Part shown: in pieces, positions 55,589-64,000 of the stretch
How positions within the stretch are numbered: the first letter of the stretch is position 1
Layout: every line of letters starts with the position of its first letter
DNA from: Ananas comosus
Lineage: Eukaryota > Streptophyta > Magnoliopsida > Poales > Bromeliaceae
Direction of reading: 5' to 3'
Length of the DNA stretch: 64,000 nucleotides
NCBI RefSeq assembly: GCF_001540865.1
Contig: NC_033630.1
Span: forward strand, 3,485,432-3,549,431
Notes under the pieces: generated by a model
Databases searched by the model: none
What the model saw: only the letters and a program-made list of their open reading frames with translations
What the model was told of the DNA's origin: nothing
Translations under genes and position numbers: made by a program

Positions 55589-56174
55589 GGGCTTTTTTTT
55601 GCAAATAGCCCCCTGACAAATTTTATTTGTAAAAATAGTCCCGTCCAAAAATTATTTACAAAAATGGCCCAGCCCCTGCCACGCCAGCGCCACGTCAGCG
55701 CCACGCAGGCAGGACGCGCCCCGGTGTTTAAGTTGAACACGGTGAACCATTCACCGTGTTCAATACAAAATTTTTGTATTGGACACGGTGAATGAATGAT
55801 TCACCGTGTCCAATACAAATACCCCAACAATGACTAAGTTGGAGGTATTTGTATTAGACACGGTGAACCATTCACCGTGTCCAATTATTTGTATTGGACA
55901 CGGTGAATGGTTCACCGTGTCCAATACAAATATTTCGATCTTAGTTATTTTGCATTGGACACGGTGAATCATTCACCGTGTCCAATACAAAAACTTTGTA
56001 TTGAACACGGTGAATGGTTCACTGTGTTCAACTTAACCATCTGGTCCAGCCCCGACCGCGTGGCGCTGACGTGGCGCTTGCGTGGCGAGGTCAGAACCAT
56101 TTTTGCAAATAAATTTTTGACATGGTCAACTTTAAAAAAAAAATTTGTAAGGGGACTATTTGCAAAAAAAGCCC
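55589..56174. mobile_element. Foldback MITE with six nested palindromes and 9-bp duplication
   Basis: Starts GGGCTTTTTTTTGCAAATAG and ends TATTTGCAAAAAAAGCCC. Both flanks (55,580-55,588 and 56,175-56,183) read AGAATTTAA, a perfect 9-bp target duplication. Inside the outer arms lie GCGCCACGTCAGCGCCACG and its complement. The core holds six palindromes of the form CACGGTGAAnnnTTCACCGTG (near 55,739, 55,786, 55,860, 55,899, 55,958 and 56,006), linked by TTTGTATTGGACACGG words. Non-coding. Relative at 21,852. Confidence 0.88.
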
Positions 56175-56803
56175 AGAATTTAATTAGGGTGATATATAGT
56201 ACAGGTGGTCTCCATACAATATTTGTACCTAAGTTTTATTAAATTTTAACAATAAAGAATTGAAAATAATATTTGCACCGAATGACTCTCTCCGCAGTCA
56301 ACGGAAGCTTCGGAGGGTGCTGTGATCTCGGCCGTCTCATTTGAAATTATTCTGCCGCGCGGTTGGCGCAGGGCAGTCTGGCACATGGGCTGCAGGGCTG
56401 CAGGCTGGTGGAAGAATAAATCGAGCGCGCCGGCTGGACTGGCAACTAAGAATAGACGCGCATTGAAGGTAGAATAGAATAGCAGTAGAAGCAAACTCAA
56501 GCATCAATATGAATGGTATCGATCGCTGCAGGAAGGCTTAATTTTTGACAGAATATTATTTTAGATATTTTTTTTAGTTTTTTATATATTATTTTCTGTT
56601 TTTTTTTTTTTTCTTTTGCTGCAGCAAAAGCATCGAATCTTTTACATTTAGAAACTGTTTGGTTGCGCGTAGCGGCATAGTTGTAATTACACTGCAGTTT
56701 TGTAATTGTATGCATATACAAATTTGATGTTTGTTTTGGTACATTTGAATTCAACTGCACGAAAAAACTCATTTCGAGCACTTCAAGAGAGTAATTTTAA
56801 ATA

Positions 56804-57300
56804 AGGGCAATTGCTTATATATTTTTTAAAATTTTTTGACTTTCTTATATTATTTTTCCTTCTTAGAAAACTAATATTAAAAATATCCCTTTAAAGTTCC
56901 AAAGTTTTTCAAAATTAACTATTAGGAACCGTCGTTATCTCTGCAAAATTAAATTACCGTTTTACCATTCCGAATATATCCTTCTATCATCACCAACTTT
57001 TCTTATTTGCCCTTAAGTCAGGGGCAAAAGAAGTATTTTGATTTTTTAACTTTTCAGATATACCCTTCTACAATCACTAACTTTTCTTATTTACCCTTAA
57101 ATTAGAGATAAAATAGGTATTTTCACTAATTTTAACTATAGTAGAAATTTAACTCAGGTTTAATCCGAGATGACTTACTAGACACTAACAGAAGGGATAT
57201 TTTGACTAATGGAGAAATAAATGAAGGGTATATTTGAAATAAAAAAAGTGGAGATAAATGAAATATTTTAGAAGTTTTGAGGAGTATATAGGTAATTATC
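56804..57300. mobile_element. Foldback-like element, AATTGCTTATATA ends
   Basis: The left words GGGCAATTGCTTATATATTT and AAATATCCCTTTAAAG face AGTATATAGGTAATTATC and AAGGGATATTTTG. TTACCCTTAAATTAGAGATA repeats CTTATTTGCCCTTAAGTCAG. A related left arm occurs at about 41,798-42,060. The ends are imprecise. Confidence 0.5.
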
Positions 57301-57977
57301 TCTTTTAAATAAAGATAAACTTACCTATCTAATAATCTATTAAATAGATATTTTTTTCTTTCTCACATAGGGATAATTTCACCATTTCATATATATAATA
57401 ACGACAAAAAATTATAAATGCACTTTTCAATTGCACGCAATTAAATAAAGTATTTGTAGCTGTAGTATTTTCTACTACATTCAATCAAACAAAGTGTATT
57501 TTCTAACACATTCAATCAAACACAGTGCATATTTTTAACTATATTACATTTATAAATACGTCTAACCGCTAGCTCGTCGGTGCTTTCCAACTCCCGAGCG
57601 TCCTGATCTCGAAATGCAGTTCATTAATTGCAGCTTGCAAAAGGTTCCGATTTTGAAGCTGCTGGAATAAAATATGGTCGAGCGCGTTTCGATGGTGGCA
57701 TGTAGATTGCATCTTAAAAGCTGAGTTAAATAACATTTCAGTGCTTTTTCAAATAGCGCTTCTGTATAAAGCGCCTTCCAAACCTAGCTATCCTATCAGT
57801 TTTGGAAAGGTCATGTGGGCCTGCGTAAACACCTCCGTGACTTCAGTAATTGCTCGGGTTTCTTTTTGGTTCACATTAGGATAATAGGATAGCATAAGCT
57901 AGCTTTTCATTATTCAAATTTAGAGCAACGACTTGTTTTGTCTTATTATCTCTATGAGTAGCGCAATTATTTTTTTT
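57301..57977. other. Intergenic, no gene seen
   Basis: AT-rich, no supported gene or repeat apart from a duplicated CATTCAATCAAACA word near 57,478 and 57,508. Confidence 0.45.
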
Positions 57978-58333
57978 GGGTAAACTTTAAATACCACATT
58001 TATGGTTTCGCATTTTTTCACTTTAATGTCATGTGATTTATAGTGTATTAAGTTAGTGTCATATGGTTTTATTTTTATCTTTTCGTCAGTTTTTCTATTT
58101 ATATTTTGTAAATTATATACAAAATACTTCAGATACCCGATTAAGATTTATCGAATATTCACTTTAGTATCCTTTAGTTTTAACTTTGTCGCTAATTTAA
58201 CAAAAAAAATTAGTAAAATAAATAATAAAAAGATAAAAATGAAACCACATGACACTAAATTGATATGCTTTAAACCACGTGATAGTAAATTGAAAAAGTA
58301 TGAAAACATAAGGGTGGTAATATTTGAAGTTTC
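57978..58333. mobile_element. Foldback MITE, GTGGTTTCGCAC family, diverged
   Basis: Starts GGGTAAACTTTAAATACCAC and ends AATATTTGAAGTTTC, with ATGGTTTCGCATTTTTTCAC and TTAAACCACGTGATAGT modules in the arms and the family's central GATTTATCGAATATTCACTTT block. It sits in T-rich DNA that hides any target duplication. Confidence 0.8.
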
Positions 58334-58613
58334 TTTTTTCTTTTCTTTTTTTTTTTTAATTTTTTTGGAAACCCCAAGTTGTGCTTTTGCTTTTTAGGCC
58401 TCACAATCATATTTTAACTGTTTACTAATTCTGTTATACAAAGCTACTGCCTATAATTAAATGAAAATAGAATCAACAAATCCTTAAAAAGAAAGGGCTT
58501 TAAGGGCAGAGTTTTTTTTTTTTTTTTTTTTTTGGTAATATTGCAAAGTTGAAATTATTTTCACAAAGTAGGTTTATTGAATCTGAAAAAATATATATAC
58601 TAGAATAAATGCA

Positions 58614-59586
58614 AGAAAAAATTTACTATAGCCCCTTCCAAAAATATATAATTTCATAAATGCCCTTTTAAAAATTAAATATTATAAATGTTGACCCACT
58701 GTATGTAAGAAACTTTCAAAAATAACCCCACTTGCTATTTTTCATCAAAAGTTACACTAATAGCAACAGAATTCCTATTTTGTCCTTGTCAACAATGGCT
58801 TTTGAAAACAATCAAATATAGTTTCGTAAATACCCTCTAAATTCAAGAATGCTTTGTAAATTACAAAAAAAAAGGTTTTTGTTAACTGAGCTAAAACAAA
58901 CTTTCAAATCTAAATTAATATAGAAAAATTCAAACTAAAAATTTTATAAAATATGAAGAAGTCGAACAAAATGGTTAAGCATCTTACAACTTGAAACTAA
59001 TCCAAACAAAATTTTATGTTAAAGCTATCTAAACTAATATAATGTCTGAATTAACTCATTTAGCACGTATTACATAAGAAGTTATTGGTTAAAAAGTATA
59101 AGATAAAATATCCGTATAATACATAAAGTAATTTTCAATACCTTTCCTTAATTTGATTAGTAAAAAATAAAATTATAGGGATTAAATCACAAGAATTCAC
59201 AGCGGAAGGGGTCTTTTTCATATATTTTCAGTGGTAATATGCTTGTAAGAAATTATATATTTCAAAAACCATTTAGGAGGTAGCAATATTTATAAAGATA
59301 TTTATAGTATTTTTTTAAAAAACTCTAGAAGGTTATAAGTGAAACTAATTCTTATATCTTTACCTACTTAATTCTAATGAAAAATGCTGATAAGTAGGGG
59401 TAAAATGGTAACATTCTATTTTAAAATGTATAGAAATAGACATTAAATTGATGGATGTTTGTGGATTTTAATGAGAAGGGCGCATTCATGAAACAATATT
59501 TGACATTTGAAGGATTATTCATGAAATTTCAAAAATTGAAAGGGTATCTACAAAATTTCAGAACTTCGGGGTGTACACATAGCAAT
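58614..59586. mobile_element. Possible large foldback element, weak
   Basis: The left part TTTACTATAGCCCCTTCCAA with AATTTCATAAATGCCC and the right part ATTCATGAAATTTC with GGGGTGTACACATAGCAA read as loosely inverted arms. There is no clear target duplication and no coding sequence. Confidence 0.4.
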
Positions 59587-59855
59587 GCTCTTAATGTCTT
59601 AATGTATTTCTCTACAAAATAATAATTTTTGTGCTCACAACATCACTATTCTTGTTTTGTTACTCTATAAAGAGGTATCACAGGGCTGGGCCACTACAAT
59701 TTGGCCCATTTTGAAATAATTAGATCCAGGCTTAGGTCCATCAAATCCTGGCCCATATTGTCATGCAACAATTAACTCATATATCACTTTTTTTTAAAAA
59801 TTGTAATTTTAGGATTGGACTTATTTAAAGTACTTATATGAAAAGGAAAATATGA

Positions 59856-60074
59856 ATGGAGCTTAAGCATGATTCAACACAACATAATTTTATCTGGGGC
59901 GAGTGTGGTTCGCACTTTGGACGAGACAAGCTTGGAATGAGAATTGAATTCGCTGCTTCTTACAAGGAGCACTTCTTAAAATGGAGGAGCAATAGCACTA
60001 GCTCCGATATCATTGTCCAAAAAATCGGTATACGCCTGTTTGTGTTTTTGAAACAGCTCGTAAACTCTGATTAA
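59856..60074 (+). CDS. Short open frame of unknown origin
   Basis: ATG 59,856 to TAA gives 72 residues beginning MELKHDSTQHNFIWGECGSH. No family recognised. Composition is more protein-like than neighbouring frames, but there is no domain, promoter or splice support. A LINE inserted at 60,084 directly after its stop codon. It may be a relic of an older gene or chance. Confidence 0.2.
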   Translation: MELKHDSTQHNFIWGECGSHFGRDKLGMRIEFAASYKEHFLKWRSNSTSSDIIVQKIGIRLFVFLKQLVNSD

Positions 60075-60083
60075 CACTAGGCA

Positions 60084-60694
60084 TAGCTCGATGTTGAATG
60101 ATGGAGGTTTAAGGGATGGGCGATTTAGCACGCTCTGGGGACTCCGAGTGCCCCTTAAAAGTAAAAGTTTTTAGCTGAATCGTCCTTAAGAAGCAGCCCC
60201 TCACCGCCGACAACCTTCTTAAGAGAAGTTGGACTGGAAATACAGCTTGCGTGCTATGCGGGACTAAAGAGGAAATGGTCGACCATTTATTCGTACGGTG
60301 TGTTTTTTCGAGATTCCTTATGGTGACGAGCTTGGTGAACGCCCCGCTCGGAGATAGGGGAGATGATGTGACCTCGATCTGGGACAGATGGATGACGAGG
60401 AAGGGAACACAAAAACCGTGTACTATTATTTTCAGTTTGGTAGCTTGCTGGTGGATTATCTGGAAGGTTAGGAATGGCGTGATCTTTAGGAATACCCAAC
60501 CGGATGCCATCCTTCCAGCCCACAAGATTAAGCAGCTGACGAAGTCTTGGAACCAAGTTTTGTCTGCCCGGTTGTCGTAGTTTTTTTTTTTTTTCGTCCC
60601 CATCGAGGCCCGTGTTGCCTCACCCACGTAGCCTAATTTATTCTTCCAATGAATGAAGCGGGTAGCATGCTATTTTTTTCTCAAAAAAAAAAAA
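60084..60694 (+). mobile_element. 5'-truncated LINE insertion with 11-bp target duplication
   Basis: AACACTAGGCA is present at 60,073-60,083 and again at 60,695-60,705, after a poly-A of about 14, as expected for target-primed reverse transcription. The inserted 611 bp encodes the C-terminal zinc-knuckle/reverse-transcriptase end of an L1-type ORF2: LWGLRVPLKSK, ACVLCGTKEEMVDHLFVRC, SLVACWWIIWKVRNGVIFR, ending at TAG about 60,580. The first part carries frame disruption near 60,165-60,200. The 3' UTR has a T-run, GTTGCCTCACCCACGTAGCC, ATGAATGAAGCGGGTAGC and TTTCTC before poly-A. It is immobile on its own. Confidence 0.88.
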
Positions 60695-60705
60695 AACACT
60701 AGGCA

Positions 60706-61360
60706 CGTATTTGGCAAGTAGTAAGTTTACAATTTGGCAGTTATGGTGATTTTAAAAGAACTGGCAAGCAGTAAGTGATTTTAAAAGAACTGGCGCTAAC
60801 GGCGCTTCTACAGAAGCTCAAGCAGAGCCAAACTGATTCATAATAGGAAATGGGACAAATTTAGTATTAGCAGCATTTACACATAAAACCTGGTATGCAG
60901 AATATCTTAGTTTTGAATCTCAGGTAAAACTGAAATTGGAATGAGAATCAAAATGCACTAGAACTCAAAAAAGAATATAACAAAGACTCTATTTTCACAC
61001 AATCAATTTCAATATGGAAAAAGAACTATAACATCATTCCAATTTCGATCTTCGCTTCGCAATTGAAAGCAAGTTTAGCTGTTCAGACACAGTTACACTT
61101 TACGTCTGAAAATTACATCTGATGAGTCAAAAAAAAGAGAAGAAAATTCTATGCTTTTCTTTCATGTCAAAGAAAAATGATCTTTTTTTTCACAATCTTT
61201 CTCATGTTAGATGGCAACATTAAAGAACTTGGGTAATAACTATGGATAAATACATATGAGAAAAAAACATGTGTAAAATACATGAAGAGAAAGATATTAT
61301 GTGCTCCTGAGCATTAGTTTCTAACATGAATGGCCTCATACTAATGTCTTTTGAACTCCA
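60706..61360. other. Intergenic, 3' flank of PERK copy C
   Basis: AT-rich DNA. GATTTTAAAAGAACTGGC occurs twice, about 27 bp apart, near 60,750 and 60,777. No gene seen. The part near 61,300 may be 3' UTR of PERK copy C. Confidence 0.45.
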
Positions 61361-64000
61361 TTAATGAGATGAATCCTTCGAATCCGTCCATGATTCCATT
61401 GTACTGCTTGTAGTTGCGTTGAAGATCTCATCCGAAATTTGTATTGCAATTTGATTGTGTTGAGCTGCATCATTAATCAGATCCTCGAGTGATATAACCC
61501 CTTCCAATGCTTGCACGACCTGTGCCGTTTTACGCTCTATAGGTTAGCGCATGTAGCATGTCGAAACTTAAAAGCATCAATGATGAGTCAACAGCTAAAT
61601 AATTCACCCAGGGCAAGAGATACCTGACTCATCCGTGGCCGATGCGGTGCCGAGTGCTGCACGCAAGCAGCGGCACAAGCAACCATTAGCTTCATCTCGT
61701 TAGGATCATAGTTTGTCGCCAACCGCGGATCGACGAGGGCGTCGTAGTTTCCATCGTGCAATGCTCTCGTCAGCAAAGGCCTTGCCTGCGTAATATGTTG
61801 TCGGAACTATGTTATCTTGCGTAAAATCAATTAACAAGTTCGTTAGAAAATGAAATTACGAAATTGAAACTAACCCAATCGACCAAACCACTGAGGAGTG
61901 TTGAGTTAGCACTCCTCATAACAGGTTGTCTTCCAGTGATCAGCTCAAGAAGCATCACTCCGAAGGAGAAAACGTCGGATTTATCAGTAAGTTGGCCCGT
62001 AGAAGCATACTCCGGAGCTAAATATCTATATTCATCAAACAAATTGGATGTAAAAACGGAAATGCATATAGGCAAGCTCTTCTTTTAATGACTTTAGAAC
62101 GATATTTTAACCAAAAGGTTAGGGATTAAATACATTGATGTTAAGTAGCATGAATATTGATATATATATATATGGAAACTATTTCCTCTTTAGTGAACTT
62201 TTACATTGACATGTATTGAAGTTTAGAATTAATGAGATAAAGTCTTACCCAATAGTTCCCATTATACGAGTCGAAACATGGGTGTTGCCATCATTGATAA
62301 ACTTTGCGATACCAAAATCTGCAACCTACATTCAACCTAAACAACATCACATATATTACCTTTTCACTTTGTTCTCATTTTCTGTCTCTTAAGACTAAAA
62401 TCAAGACTAAAACAAGCACTTGCAAATATCATTAAGAATCCTAATCTCCTTTAACCAATATTCTTCATATTTACTTCCAATATATTTTCCCATATGATCA
62501 GTATAACATCCTCAGAAAAACACTGTAAGGCAAGATATTATTGCATTACTACTCATTACTCTCTTCCTGTTAATTACTGGATGTTCTTTTGTTTGTTCTA
62601 TATCAATAGGATAAGGAAAGGTCGAAGTTTTGCACAAAATTGTAGTTATGTATACAATAGCTATTGTTCCTAAATTTTCCTCATCATTAAATGATAATCT
62701 TCAGAGTATTTCAATCCTAACTATTTAGTTACGGTTTTACTCTGTTTCATCAAAGAAATATGAAAGTTTAAGAAGAGAAAACCGCAGTTTTCGCTACTTC
62801 CAGCAGTATACCTTAAAACCAATTCACAGACTTGCAATAGAGTCATTCTCTTCTCAGGATGAAAAATTTACTGAGAATCATCACTCATTTGCAGTTCACC
62901 TTGAAAAGTACTTCCTTATCTTATCTAGGAATTAGATATTATTCGGTTCTCATTGTACAATCTTATAAGATCTATTACTGTTATGCCTTAAATCTTAATT
63001 GTCAGACTAAAATTGAACTAATTATACCAGTATAAAGAAACAAGAGAACAACAAGCCTAAAATGCAGATTTTAAGTACAATTGTCGGCACCTTTGCCTCG
63101 AATGAATGATCTAAAAGAATATTGGCTGCCTTAATATCACGATGAACAATCCTTGGTTGGCCTGTGATTTCATGAAAGAAACAAGTATTAAAAACACACC
63201 AAAAAAAAAAGGAAATAGATAAGCGCGATCATATTTAAGAAGCAGGAAATTCAGAAACTCACACTCCTCATGCAAATACGCCAGCCCTCTAGCAGAACCA
63301 ACAGCAATCTTTAATCTAGTTGGCCAATCGATGATAGACTTGCCTTTCCCTGTAAAAGTTATCTTATTAAAATGTTAAAGAATATCAATCTGACCATCCG
63401 AAAAATCGTAAAATGATGAGCAAATTCTTGCATCCAGTACAGTACTTAAGTTTTAACATTAATGTGTCAAAAAGACACTTCGAACACCAACTTAAACTAA
63501 TTTTTCAGGAAAGAGCCAAGTAAAGAGGACCACCGATTTCTCTTATTTCTGTTTCTAAATATTTACCATGTAAGTGATGATGCAAAGTCTTATTCGGAAC
63601 GTATTCAAGCACGAGAAGCATATTTTCCTTTGTGATGCAGCATCCAATCAAGCTAACGAGGTGTTTATGATGCACATGGCTTATGACATCAACCTCGACA
63701 TGGAAATCGCTCTCCGCCCACCCTTTCTCGGCCTTCAACTGCTTTACAGCAACTTCTCTGCCATCTGTGAGCCTCCCTTTATGCACGTACGCAAAACCGC
63801 CCTCCCCTAAGAGATTACCATTCGTGAAGCCACCTGTTGCAGCTGCCAATTCTTCGTAGGTGAAGCGGCTAAAGCCAATGTTAGGATAGCCGACAACTAT
63901 AGATGGAGTCAGTGAATTCGCTGATCTGATATTGCTAACTTTTGCATGAGGTGGCGGTGACGAGAACGACGGCGGTGGTGTTGGTATTGGCAGCATTTTG
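61361..64000 (-). CDS. PERK-type proline-rich receptor-like kinase, copy C (5' end outside window)
   Basis: Seven exons on the minus strand with GT-AG borders: 64,000-63,567 (partial); 63,349-63,263; 63,161-63,091; 62,325-62,249; 62,025-61,875; 61,785-61,624; 61,519-61,361. The visible N-terminal part is Pro-rich ([18 protein letters not shown]), followed by [14 protein letters not shown], glycine loop [11 protein letters not shown] (Ala where PERKs usually have Gly), [38 protein letters not shown] and PRMSQ. All catalytic residues are present. Exon lengths 87, 71, 77 and 162 match copy B exactly; the APE exon is 151 instead of 148. The C-terminal tail is short (52 residues, ends DSKDSSH) and lacks copy B's Tyr/Ser-rich tail. 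Any signal peptide, ectodomain or membrane segment lies outside. Likely an active Ser/Thr receptor-like kinase. Same strand as copy B, about 12.5 kb away. Confidence 0.87.

Noticed and set aside
55736..56036. CRISPR-like array of spaced palindromic repeats
   Set aside because: The host is a plant. The repeats are inverted palindromes inside a transposon with terminal repeats and a 9-bp target duplication, and the spacers are related to each other.
58056..58397. 113-residue plus-strand frame with hydrophobic stretches
   Set aside because: It is translation of the diverged foldback MITE at 57,978-58,333 and adjacent T-runs.
60109..60627. 172-residue minus-strand frame across the LINE
   Set aside because: Antisense to the LINE ORF2 zinc-knuckle region, which has clear similarity on the plus strand.

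Overview
This is a nuclear chromosome segment of a flowering plant, most likely a monocot. Small, widely spaced genes with GT-AG introns sit in about 50 kb of AT-rich, transposon-filled DNA. The gene types (PERK kinases, an OVATE protein, an NDR1/HIN1-like protein, a DDX11/CHL1 helicase) are plant-typical. The monocot guess rests on very GC-rich single-exon genes and repeat style, so it is weak. Seven isolated N characters (6877, 28300, 28612, 37930, 39638, 50590, 53869) mark assembly joins of unknown true size, nearly all at repeats.

Layout. 1-939 (+): last two exons of a DDX11/CHL1-type Fe-S DNA helicase. 0.94-16.7 kb: no convincing gene; miniature inverted-repeat elements, two tRNA-derived SINEs, a LINE 3' fragment and microsatellites. 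16,922-18,127 (+): an intact OVATE family protein. 18.1-30.4 kb: intergenic, with foldback elements, a 37-bp tandem array, one broken small reading frame and one probable captured peptidase exon. 30,679-31,290 (+): an LEA_2/NHL membrane protein. 33,726-40,300 (+), 44,047-48,807 (-) and 61,361-64,000 (-, running off the window): three PERK-type proline-rich receptor-like kinases sharing one kinase intron layout. 49-61 kb: repeats, including several foldback elements with 9-bp target duplications and a 5'-truncated LINE with an 11-bp duplication.

The three kinases are the functional theme. They look like a dispersed cluster that has diverged: copy A has an N-terminal membrane segment but lacks the activation-segment exon (an assembly N lies in that intron). 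Copy B has an excellent kinase domain but its start codon is out of frame with its proline-rich repeats, and no membrane segment is visible. Copy C is intact where visible. The strongest repeat-level results are (i) foldback elements with perfect 9-bp target duplications, pointing to Mutator-type transposase, one carrying six internal palindromes, and (ii) a SINE and a LINE family sharing a 3' tail with a 12-bp palindrome, suggesting the LINE enzyme mobilises the SINE. I found no operons, CRISPR arrays, rRNA or convincing functional tRNA genes.
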